DNA of 64,000 nucleotides, taken from assembly GCA_004556545.1 (NCBI GenBank), contig SFGO01000003.1, forward strand, positions 8,933 through 72,932, written 5' to 3'. The DNA comes from Clostridiales bacterium (GTDB lineage: Bacteria > Bacillota > Clostridia > Christensenellales > Aristaeellaceae). The position numbers were made by a program, and so were the translations under genes. Below are positions 40,827 to 47,765 of this stretch, one piece after another (positions within the stretch are counted from its first letter, which is position 1; the number at the start of each line of letters is the position of its first letter). The notes under the pieces were generated by a model, which ran no database searches, was not told where the DNA came from, and was given only the letters and a program-made list of their open reading frames with translations.

Positions 40827-41816
40827 ATGACCAGAACCCAAGCTTCCCTGAGCGTTATCGCCGTGACTCTGGCAACGGTGACGACGCTTTTTCTTTTGCC
40901 CTATACGCCCAAAATCCCGGTGAAGACCGCCGTTATCCAACGGGGAAACTGGACGAAGACCACGCTGGCGGAGGGCGTGGTGCAGTACAGACAGCAGCAG
41001 CCCGCCGTGTGCCTGCAAGGGGGCGTGCTGCGCCAGATCTGCGCCGGGGAGGGCGAGACCGTCCGGAAGGGACAGCTGCTGTTCGCGCTGGATACCCGTC
41101 AGGAAGAAGCCGCGCTGGAACGTCTGGCCGCAGGACGGCATGCCATGGAGGAAGCCGTGTCGGCCTTCGGGCAGGAGGCCGCCTTATGGAAGCTTTCGGA
41201 ACGGCTGGAGATGGAAAGTCAGGAGGCGGCGCTGAAGCAGTCCATCGCCCTGAAGCAGATCCGGGCGGAGCAGGACGGCGTGATGGGGCCGGTGTACCGG
41301 CAGGAGGGGGAGCTTCTGAAGGCCGGAGATGTGCTGGCAGTGGTGCACAGCACGGAAAAAAACGTGGCGGCCGTGTGCCGCAGTTCTGTTGTTTCCAGAA
41401 TCGGAACGGGGGCGGAAGCCGCGATTCTGGATTCTGCCGGGCAGTTCGTGGGTCAGGCCAGCCTGACGGCCATCGGCGCACCGGAAACGGATACATCCAC
41501 CGGGCAGAGCGTTCAGCGGTTGGTATTCGAGCCTGAAACGGCACTGACGGCGGAACCGGGGCAGCGCTGCGTGGTGGAGCTGGTGCAGGAAAGCCGCCGG
41601 AACGTTCCGCTGGTTCCGCCGGAGGCGGTGGACGGCGACGGCTGCCTGTGGCTGGTAGAAAACGGCACGGTGAGCCGCTATCCGCTGGAGGAGCCGGACT
41701 GCGCCGGGCAGATGGTGCAGGTGCCGGAGGAGCTGCTGGGCAAAAGCGCGGCGCTGGACCCGGAGGAAAGCCGCCTGACGCCCGGGTGCCCGGTGAAGGA
41801 GGTGCCCGCCTCATGA
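40827..41816 (+). CDS. Periplasmic-adaptor-like (HlyD/MacA-type) protein
   Basis: 329 aa. A single N-terminal anchor helix (residues 6-25) is followed by a lipoyl/barrel-sandwich half (GGVLRQICAGEGETVRKGQLLFALDTRQ), a short helical hairpin, the second lipoyl half (VMGPVYRQEGELLKAGDVLAVV), and a beta-barrel domain. In monoderm bacteria such adaptors serve MacB-like exporters of peptides or drugs. GGGAGGG precedes ATG 40827; the reading frame upstream runs through the repeat and is rejected. It overlaps the permease gene by 4 nt. Confidence 0.85.
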   Translation: MTRTQASLSVIAVTLATVTTLFLLPYTPKIPVKTAVIQRGNWTKTTLAEGVVQYRQQQPAVCLQGGVLRQICAGEGETVRKGQLLFALDTRQEEAALERLAAGRHAMEEAVSAFGQEAALWKLSERLEMESQEAALKQSIALKQIRAEQDGVMGPVYRQEGELLKAGDVLAVVHSTEKNVAAVCRSSVVSRIGTGAEAAILDSAGQFVGQASLTAIGAPETDTSTGQSVQRLVFEPETALTAEPGQRCVVELVQESRRNVPLVPPEAVDGDGCLWLVENGTVSRYPLEEPDCAGQMVQVPEELLGKSAALDPEESRLTPGCPVKEVPAS

Positions 41817-42955
41817 AATGGAGGGAGCAGTGGCGGTTCAGCTTCCGCAATCTTTTTGCCGCGCCGGTGCGCTCCCTGCTGACGGTGCTGGGCATGTCCA
41901 TCGGGATCGGAGCCATTCTGGCGGTGCTGACGCTGGGAACGGCGGGACGCGATCAGGTTCGGGCGGAGATGACCCGTTTGGGCATCGACCGGGTATGGCT
42001 GACTGCCGCCCGGTCGGAAGAACCGCTGATGCGCGGCGACGGCGCGCTGCTGGAACGGGAGCTGGGGGTCAGCGCCGCAGAGCAGCGGGTTCTTCCCGTC
42101 AAAATCGCCGCGGGGGAAAGGGAAAGCGAGACGGCGCTGGTGGGCTGCAGCCCCGTCTGCCTGCGAATGACCGGCGCGGCTATTATGGAAGGAACCGCCC
42201 TTTCCGCGCAGGAATGGCGGCAGGGCGGAAGCAGCATCCTTCTGGGAGAGGCGCTGGCCGCCGAGCTGAACTGCGGCCCGGGCGCGTTGGTTTCAGCCGG
42301 GGGAATGCCGCTTCGGTGCGCAGGCGTGATCCGGCTGGAAGAACGGGCTTCCGAGCTGGACTGGAACCGCGCCGCCTTTGTCCCGCTGGAAACCCTTGCG
42401 GACAGCGCCGGGGCCAAGCTCAGCCAGATCACGCTGCTGGCCGGAGAATCCCTCCAGCCCACCGAGCTGGCCCGGGAAGCCCGGCAGCTTCTGGCGCGCC
42501 GCCGGGGGATTGAAACCGAAGCGCTGACCCTGCAGGCCCAGAGCGAGGCGGCCGAAAGCGTGATCGCCGTTTTTGTGGAGGTACTCCAATGGGTGGCGTT
42601 TATCTGTACGCTGGTGGGCGGTATCGGCGTGATGAATATCCTGCTGGTCAGCGTCCGGGAGCGCCGCCGGGAGATCGGCGTGATGATGGCGCTGGGCGCG
42701 GAGCCGGGGCTGGTCTGCCGTCTGTTTTTAAGGGAAGCACTGATCTACGCGGCTGTCAGCGGCGTTCTGGGGCTTCTGACCGGCATCTGGCTCATTCAGG
42801 CGGCGGCGGGCGCCATCGGGCTGCACCCGGTGCTGATGGCGGGAGACTGCGCGGCTGTTTTCGCCTGTGCGCTGGCGGTGGGACTCCTTTCCGGCGTAGT
42901 TCCCGCCTCCCGGGCCGCCCGGCTGAAGCCGGTGGAAGCCCTTCGAAATGAATAA
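41813..42955 (+). CDS. MacB/FtsX-type ABC permease without ATPase domain
   Basis: 380 aa. First helix at about residues 20-43 (SLLTVLGMSIGIGAILAVLT), a large extracytoplasmic domain, then three C-terminal helices (CTLVGGIGVMNILLVSVRERRREIGVMMALGA is the FtsX signature region, in pieces). It pairs with the adaptor gene upstream by a 4-nt overlap. Canonical MacA-MacB systems have a LolD-type ATPase gene next to the permease; none follows here. The partner ATPase must be elsewhere, or the pair is defective. Confidence 0.87.
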   Translation: MKWREQWRFSFRNLFAAPVRSLLTVLGMSIGIGAILAVLTLGTAGRDQVRAEMTRLGIDRVWLTAARSEEPLMRGDGALLERELGVSAAEQRVLPVKIAAGERESETALVGCSPVCLRMTGAAIMEGTALSAQEWRQGGSSILLGEALAAELNCGPGALVSAGGMPLRCAGVIRLEERASELDWNRAAFVPLETLADSAGAKLSQITLLAGESLQPTELAREARQLLARRRGIETEALTLQAQSEAAESVIAVFVEVLQWVAFICTLVGGIGVMNILLVSVRERRREIGVMMALGAEPGLVCRLFLREALIYAAVSGVLGLLTGIWLIQAAAGAIGLHPVLMAGDCAAVFACALAVGLLSGVVPASRAARLKPVEALRNE

Positions 42956-43031
42956 GTAAATATGGCGGTATTTTCGCCAGCCTGTACATCATACACAAAC
43001 CGCAGGGTGAATCTTAGTAAAAATAGTCAAT

Positions 43032-43060
43032 TACATTTCAGCCGGATTTTCGCTATAATA
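43032..43060 (+). promoter_or_regulatory. Promoter of the MsmX/UgpC-type ATPase gene
   Basis: TTACAT (43032-43037), a 17-nt spacer, and TATAAT (43055-43060). Confidence 0.7.
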
Positions 43061-43131
43061 CAGGTACGTCATTGATGATACGCCATGTCCTCGTAGGGCG
43101 TACCGATGAACCATGTAAGGAGGAAACAAGA

Positions 43132-44253
43132 ATGGCAAGTTTGTCTTTGAACCACATTTACAAAGTATATTCCGGCAATGTGACGGCTGTCAGCGATTTC
43201 TGCCTGGAAATCGAAGATAAGGAATTTATCGTTCTGGTCGGACCTTCCGGCTGCGGTAAGTCCACCACCCTGCGTATGGTGGCCGGTCTGGAAGAAATCT
43301 CCAGCGGCGAACTCTACATCGGCGATAAGCTGGTCAACGACGTCGCTCCCAAGGATCGCGACATCGCCATGGTGTTCCAGAACTACGCTCTGTATCCCCA
43401 CATGACCGTGTTTGACAACATGGCGTTTGGCCTGAAGCTGCGCAAGACCCCCAAGGCTGAGATCAAGCAGCGCGTGGAAGAAGCCGCCCGTATCCTGGAC
43501 ATCGCTCACCTGCTGAACCGTAAGCCCAAGGCTCTGTCCGGCGGCCAGCGTCAGCGCGTTGCTCTGGGCCGTGCTATCGTCCGTGAGCCTAAGGTCTTCC
43601 TGTTCGACGAACCTCTGTCCAACCTGGACGCCAAGCTGCGCGTTGCCATGCGTACGGAAATCACCAAGCTGCATCAGCGCCTGCAGACCACCTTCATCTA
43701 TGTTACTCACGACCAGACCGAAGCTATGACCATGGCTTCCCGTATCGTGGTTATGAAGGACGGCTTCATCCAGCAGGTGGACAGCCCCCAGAACCTGTAT
43801 GACTATCCCGCCAACCTGTTCGTGGCCGGCTTCATCGGCAGCCCCCAGATGAACTTCTTTAATGCGACCCTGGAGAAGGAAGGCAACGACGTTGTGGCCA
43901 AGTTCGGCGACAACAAGATCACCATCCCCACCAGCAAGCTGAGCAAGTTCACCGACGAGAACTACATCGGCAAGGAAGTCATCATGGGCATCCGTCCTGA
44001 GAACATCCATGACGAAGACGTGTTCGTGCAGACCGCCAGCAACGCCGTCATCAACGCCAAGGTTGAAGTGACCGAGCTGATGGGCTCCGAGACCTATCTG
44101 TACCTGTCCACCAGCGGCAAGGACGAGAACATCATCGCCCGCGTCAACCCCCGCACCACCAGCCGCGCCGGTCAGGACGTGCAGGTTGCCTTCGACGTGA
44201 ACCACCTGCATTTCTTCGACAAGGAGACCGAAGTGACCCTGCTGAGCCGCTAA
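43132..44253 (+). CDS. msmX: Shared carbohydrate-importer ATPase, MsmX/UgpC family
   Basis: 373 aa. Walker A GPSGCGKST, Q-loop FQNYALYPHMT, signature LSGGQRQRVALGRA, Walker B VFLFDEPLSNLDA and the H-loop VTHDQTEAMT are intact. The C-terminal TOBE domain is typical of MalK/UgpC/MsmX. With no permease genes beside it, it is probably the common ATPase of several importers, as MsmX is in Bacillus, and could serve the operon at 1-1944. Codon use includes many CGT and GCT codons not favoured by neighbours, fitting very high expression. The ATG 43132 follows AAGGAGG. Confidence 0.95.
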   Translation: MASLSLNHIYKVYSGNVTAVSDFCLEIEDKEFIVLVGPSGCGKSTTLRMVAGLEEISSGELYIGDKLVNDVAPKDRDIAMVFQNYALYPHMTVFDNMAFGLKLRKTPKAEIKQRVEEAARILDIAHLLNRKPKALSGGQRQRVALGRAIVREPKVFLFDEPLSNLDAKLRVAMRTEITKLHQRLQTTFIYVTHDQTEAMTMASRIVVMKDGFIQQVDSPQNLYDYPANLFVAGFIGSPQMNFFNATLEKEGNDVVAKFGDNKITIPTSKLSKFTDENYIGKEVIMGIRPENIHDEDVFVQTASNAVINAKVEVTELMGSETYLYLSTSGKDENIIARVNPRTTSRAGQDVQVAFDVNHLHFFDKETEVTLLSR

Positions 44254-44277
44254 GGTTTGCTGAAAATCGAATCGCCG

Positions 44278-44305
44278 CCGCCGGGAGAAATCCCGGCGGT
44301 TTTTT
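44278..44305 (+). terminator. Intrinsic terminator of msmX
   Basis: Stem CCGCCGGGA/TCCCGGCGG with a GAAA loop, followed by six T. Confidence 0.95.
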
Positions 44306-44343
44306 AGCGCTCTGAAAAAGCGCCGGGCAGCGTTTCCAAGCCG

Positions 44344-44372
44344 TTGACAAGTCCCCGAAATCCTGCTATTCT
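44344..44372 (+). promoter_or_regulatory. Promoter of the LacI-type regulator gene
   Basis: TTGACA (44344-44349), a 17-nt spacer, and TATTCT (44367-44372). Confidence 0.8.
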
Positions 44373-44411
44373 TCCCCGGGAACGACATCGTAGAAAGGCG
44401 GAAGAATCCCC

Positions 44412-45404
44412 ATGGCAGCAAGACCCACCCTGAAAACCGTGGCGCAGGCGGTCGGCGTAACGGCCAATACAGTTTCGCTGGCGCTGCGCGGCTCCCCACT
44501 GGTGGCGGAAAAAACCAAAACCGCCATTCTGGCCGAGGCACGCCGTCAGGGCTATCAGCATGACGCGGCGGCGCAGGCGCTTCGCTGCGGCCGGAGCCGG
44601 GTGATTGCGCTAGCCTTCGGCGATATTGCCAATCCGCTTTTTGCCATCAAAATCAAGCTGCTGGCTCAGCAGTTCGCCCAAGCCGGATATGAAACTTTGA
44701 TCCTGAACACCGACGAAGCCGAAGAAACGGAGGTCAAGGCCATCCGCACTGCCCTGAGCCGCAAAGTGGAGGGCGTGGTGCTCTGCCCCTGCCAGAAAGG
44801 CCGGGAGGCGCTGGAGCTGCTCCACGGTCAGGGCGTACCCTGTGTACTGATTGGCCGTCAGTTTGACAGCCCGCAGGAGGACGCGGTGGTCTGGGACGAC
44901 CGGCGGGGCGGCTATCTGGCCACCCGGCAGCTGCTGGAACTGGGCTGCCGTCAACCTCTGTATCTGACCGCCGCCCCCAGCATTTCCAGCGCCCGCCTGC
45001 GCTTGGAGGGCTTCCGGCAGGCGCTTGAGGAAGCGGGAATGCCGGAAAACGGGCTGGTGCGGGAGGTATCCCCGTTGGGGGACGATCTGGGCCGACTGCT
45101 GGATACGCTTCCCAAAGAGACGGACGGCGTGTTTGCCTTCAACGATCTGCTGGCGTGGCGGCTGATGTGCATGCTGAAACGCCCTCTGCCGGTGGTGGGT
45201 TTCGACGATATCCAGTCCGCGCTGGCCGCGCCCATCCCGCTTTCTTCCATTCACAGCGATCTGGAAGAGGAAACCCGGCTGACCGCCCGCCTTTTGCTGG
45301 AGCGAATCGAGCAGCCGGAACGCCCGTTGCAGACGCTGGTGATGCCCGTTTCTTTGACGGTGCGGGATGCATGGGAAAATGAAAAAACGACAGGCAGCCG
45401 TTGA
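44412..45404 (+). CDS. LacI-family transcriptional regulator
   Basis: 330 aa. The N-terminal helix-turn-helix and hinge read LKTVAQAVGVTANTVSLALR, then the hinge leads to a periplasmic-binding-like effector domain (VIALAFGDIANPLFAIKI, GVVLCPCQKG, VFAFNDLLAWRLM, VVGFDDIQSALAAPIPLSSI). It should repress carbohydrate genes until a sugar binds. Targets are unknown; location after msmX suggests sugar uptake, and the palindromic operator at 14343 is of the LacI type. A weak GGCGGAAG site precedes the ATG. Confidence 0.93.
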   Translation: MAARPTLKTVAQAVGVTANTVSLALRGSPLVAEKTKTAILAEARRQGYQHDAAAQALRCGRSRVIALAFGDIANPLFAIKIKLLAQQFAQAGYETLILNTDEAEETEVKAIRTALSRKVEGVVLCPCQKGREALELLHGQGVPCVLIGRQFDSPQEDAVVWDDRRGGYLATRQLLELGCRQPLYLTAAPSISSARLRLEGFRQALEEAGMPENGLVREVSPLGDDLGRLLDTLPKETDGVFAFNDLLAWRLMCMLKRPLPVVGFDDIQSALAAPIPLSSIHSDLEEETRLTARLLLERIEQPERPLQTLVMPVSLTVRDAWENEKTTGSR

Positions 45405-45429
45405 CAGCTCTTTCAAAAAATGATAAGAT
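45401..45429 (+). promoter_or_regulatory. Promoter of the 30-codon membrane peptide gene
   Basis: TTGACA (45401-45406), a 17-nt spacer, and TAAGAT (45424-45429). The -35 overlaps the LacI regulator stop codon. Confidence 0.85.
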
Positions 45430-45432
45430 ATG

Positions 45433-45460
45433 CTTGCAGTTAAACAAAACTAACCGCAAG
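45433..45460 (+). promoter_or_regulatory. GTTA-N8-TAAC operator, site 1
   Basis: GTTAAACAAAACTAAC (45439-45454) is flanked symmetrically by CTTGC and GCAAG, giving a 28-bp dyad. The GTTA begins 9 nt after the -10 box, so a bound repressor would block transcription start. The same core recurs at 57235 and 57291. Confidence 0.75.
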
Positions 45461-45495
45461 TGTTTTTCTTTGGACAGGCGAATGGAGGCAGAGCA

Positions 45496-45588
45496 ATGGC
45501 AAAGCGCATGCTGAAAAGAAAACTGACGGGACTGGGCTGCACCGCGGCGCTGATCGCTGTAGGCTGGCTGATTTCCAACTGCCTGTAA
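45496..45588 (+). CDS. 30-residue single-pass membrane peptide, undescribed
   Basis: MAKRMLKRKLTGLGCTAALI followed by ten more residues ending in ISNCL. A basic N-terminus (six Lys/Arg in the first nine residues) leads into one hydrophobic helix of about 17 residues with two Cys. GGAGG lies 8 nt upstream of the ATG. The gene has its own consensus promoter, an operator over the start site, and a 15-bp terminator, so the unit is about 200 nt and self-contained. A small RNA with an incidental ORF is the alternative, but the ribosome binding site argues for translation. No known family recognised. Confidence 0.72.
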   Translation: MAKRMLKRKLTGLGCTAALIAVGWLISNCL

Positions 45589-45599
45589 GGCAGAAAGAA

Positions 45600-45643
45600 G
45601 GCCGCTTTTTCCGAACGGATTCATCGGAAAAAGCGGCCGTTTT
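45600..45643 (+). terminator. Terminator of the 30-codon gene
   Basis: A perfect 15-bp stem (45600-45614 with 45624-45638, GGCCGCTTTTTCCGA), a 9-nt loop, and GTTTT. Confidence 0.92.
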
Positions 45644-45700
45644 GATCTTTGAAGGGCAGCCGAAAAACGGAAAAAAAACACTTTCTCCGGCCTTTTTCTA

Positions 45701-45729
45701 TTGACGGAGAAAAAGGAATCTGCTATGAT
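45701..45729 (+). promoter_or_regulatory. glnA promoter with flanking dyad
   Basis: TTGACG (45701-45706), a 17-nt spacer, and TATGAT (45724-45729). An 8-bp inverted repeat TTTCTCCG/CGGAGAAA (45682-45689 and 45705-45712) straddles the -35 and could be a regulator site. Confidence 0.75.
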
Positions 45730-45738
45730 ACACGCATT

Positions 45739-45786
45739 GCAGAGCAAGGGTGCTGTGTGCAGCATGCCCTTGCTCTGCTTATTTTT
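45739..45786 (+). terminator. Terminator-like attenuator in the glnA leader
   Basis: A 12-bp stem (45739-45750 with 45767-45778) is capped by a 5-bp TGCTG/CAGCA hairpin and followed by TTATTTTT, all between the promoter and the glnA ribosome binding site. A competing stem with hexaloop AAGGGT (45740-45757) would disrupt it. Confidence 0.72.
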
Positions 45787-45801
45787 AAGGAGGGTTTCAT
45801 C

Positions 45802-47133
45802 ATGAGCAGGTACAGCAAGGATGACATCATTCGTATGGTGCATGAGGACGATGTGGAGTTTATCCGCATGCAGTTTACCGATATTTTTGGTCAGCTGAAA
45901 AACGTGGCCATCACGGCTTCCCAGATCGAGAAGGCGGTCAATAATGAGATCATGATTGACGGCAGCTCCATCGAGGGCTTCGTGCGCATCCAGGAATCCG
46001 ACCAGTACCTGCATCCGGATCTGGATACCTTCACCGTACTGCCCTGGCGGCCCCAGCAGGGCAAGGTGGCCCGCCTGATCTGCGATGTGTACAATCCCGA
46101 CGGAACGCCGTTTGTGGGCGATCCCCGGGGCGCGCTGAAGCGGGTGCTGAAGAAGGCCGCCGATATGGGCTACAGCTTCAACGTCGGCCCGGAATGCGAG
46201 TTCTTCCTGTTCCAGACGGACGAAGAAGGCAAGCCCACCACCGCTACCAACGATGAAGCCGGTTACTTTGATCTGGGCCCGCTGGATCACGGCGAGAGCA
46301 CCCGCAGGGAGATCTGCATGACGCTGGAAAAGATGGGCTTCGAGATCGAGGCTTCCCATCACGAGGTAGCCGCCGGTCAGCACGAGATCGACTTCAAGTA
46401 TGCCGAGGCCCTGACCGCCGCCGACAACATCATGACCTTCAAGCTGGCCGTCAAGACGCTGGCCCAGAAGAACGGCCTGCACGCTACCTTTATGCCCAAG
46501 CCCATCTTCGGCATCAACGGCAGCGGCATGCACACCAACATGTCCCTGTTCAAGGACGGCAAGAACGTGTTCTTCGATGAAAACGGCGAGAAGAAGCTGT
46601 CCGCCGATGCGTATCACTTCATCGCGGGCCTTCTGACCCACGTCAGCAGCATGAACGCCATCCTGAACCCGCTGGTGAACTCCTATAAGCGGCTGGTGCC
46701 CGGCTATGAAGCGCCCTGCTACACCGCGTGGTCCGCTTCCAACCGTTCCGCGCTGATCCGCATTCCTGCCGCCCGCGGCCAGTCCACCCGCGTGGAGCTG
46801 CGCTGCCCCGATCCCTCCTGCAACCCCTATCTGGCGCTGGCCGTGTGTCTGGCCGCCGGTCTGGACGGCATCGAGCGCAAGCTGACCCCGCCCGCCGAGA
46901 TCACCGAGAACATTTTCGCCATGACGCCCGCCGAACGGGAAGCCAAGGGCATCCACAGCCTGCCAGGAACGCTGCATGACGCGGTGGAGGCATTCCGGAA
47001 GGACAAGCTGATCTGCGATACGCTGGGCGAGCACATCGTCAGCCAGTACGTGGCCGGCAAGGAGAAGGAATGGGACGAGTACCGCACCCATGTCAGCAAC
47101 TGGGAGCTGGAAAAGTACCTGATTACCTACTAA
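45802..47133 (+). CDS. glnA: Glutamine synthetase, type I
   Basis: 443 aa, the GSI-alpha length of Gram-positive bacteria. It joins ammonia to glutamate with ATP in the cytosol. Motifs: [15 protein letters not shown], metal-site GPECEFFLF and [14 protein letters not shown]-site [28 protein letters not shown], and [13 protein letters not shown]. The tyrosine adenylylation segment of GSI-beta is absent. ATG 45802 has AAGGAGG 8 nt upstream; longer frames read the leader. Expression probably depends on antitermination at the leader hairpin. The ANTAR gene and gltBD follow. Confidence 0.97.
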   Translation: MSRYSKDDIIRMVHEDDVEFIRMQFTDIFGQLKNVAITASQIEKAVNNEIMIDGSSIEGFVRIQESDQYLHPDLDTFTVLPWRPQQGKVARLICDVYNPDGTPFVGDPRGALKRVLKKAADMGYSFNVGPECEFFLFQTDEEGKPTTATNDEAGYFDLGPLDHGESTRREICMTLEKMGFEIEASHHEVAAGQHEIDFKYAEALTAADNIMTFKLAVKTLAQKNGLHATFMPKPIFGINGSGMHTNMSLFKDGKNVFFDENGEKKLSADAYHFIAGLLTHVSSMNAILNPLVNSYKRLVPGYEAPCYTAWSASNRSALIRIPAARGQSTRVELRCPDPSCNPYLALAVCLAAGLDGIERKLTPPAEITENIFAMTPAEREAKGIHSLPGTLHDAVEAFRKDKLICDTLGEHIVSQYVAGKEKEWDEYRTHVSNWELEKYLITY

Positions 47134-47147
47134 GCACAAATGGCTTG

Positions 47148-47179
47148 CGGCGGCGCGTCCGAGGACGAACGCGCCGCCG
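47148..47179 (+). other. Intercistronic hairpin between glnA and the ANTAR gene
   Basis: A 10-bp GC-rich stem CGGCGGCGCG/CGCGCCGCCG without a following T-run. It is more likely a stability element or partial terminator that lowers downstream gene dose than a full terminator. Confidence 0.6.
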
Positions 47180-47227
47180 GGAAAATGATTTTGAATATTC
47201 TCTGAAAGAAAAAGGAGAGGATGCCCT

Positions 47228-47761
47228 ATGAGTCGTCTGATCGTTGCCTTTGAATCGGAAGCCACCAGGCAGCGGGTCTGCGAGCTGTTTGCGGCGTCCT
47301 CTTTTCCTGTGCGCGCATCCTGCCGCACCGGCGCGGAGGTGATTCGTGCCGCGCATTTCATGGGCGGCGCCGTGGTGGTTTGCGGCGTGAAACTGGCGGA
47401 CTGCACCGCCGATCAGCTTTACAGCGATCTGGAAGGGCTGGCCTGCATGCTGGTCGTGGCCAAGCCGGAGCAGCTGGAGATGTGCGAAAACCCGCACATT
47501 TTCCGCCTGCCGCTGCCGGTCAACCGGCACGACCTGACCGCTTCCGTCCGGATGCTGGAGCAGCTTGCCGAAATGGAGCAGGCCCGGCCCAAGCAGAACG
47601 CCGCCGATCAGGAGCTGATCCGTCAGGCGAAAATCTATTTGCAGGAGGTTCGGCTGATGACGGAGGAAGAAGCTCACCGCTACCTGCAGAAACGGAGCAT
47701 GACCACCCGCCGGAAAATGGCCGAGGTGGCTGCGGAGATCATTGACCGACAAAGGGGCTGA
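47228..47761 (+). CDS. ANTAR-domain RNA-binding antiterminator with pseudo-receiver
   Basis: 177 aa. The C-terminal 55 residues (LIRQAKIYLQEVRLMTEEEA, then YLQKRSMTTRRKMAEVAAEI) are an ANTAR domain, which binds paired hexaloop RNA hairpins and prevents termination. The N-terminal 110 residues have a receiver-like pattern, but the strand that should end in the phosphorylated Asp reads GGAVVVCGVKLAD, so phosphorylation at the normal site is unlikely. Relatives next to glnA in clostridia control glutamine synthetase. The glnA leader at 45739 is the obvious target. AAGGAG precedes the ATG. Confidence 0.87.
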   Translation: MSRLIVAFESEATRQRVCELFAASSFPVRASCRTGAEVIRAAHFMGGAVVVCGVKLADCTADQLYSDLEGLACMLVVAKPEQLEMCENPHIFRLPLPVNRHDLTASVRMLEQLAEMEQARPKQNAADQELIRQAKIYLQEVRLMTEEEAHRYLQKRSMTTRRKMAEVAAEIIDRQRG

Positions 47762-47765
47762 GACT

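Noticed and set aside
45739..45786. Classic two-hexaloop ANTAR target in the glnA leader
   Set aside because: Only one hexaloop with A1 and G4 can be drawn; the second required hairpin was not found, so I report the attenuator without claiming the full motif.
45139..47406. 755-codon minus-strand ORF over glnA
   Set aside because: It crosses two terminators, a promoter and glnA; purely a GC-rich antisense frame.
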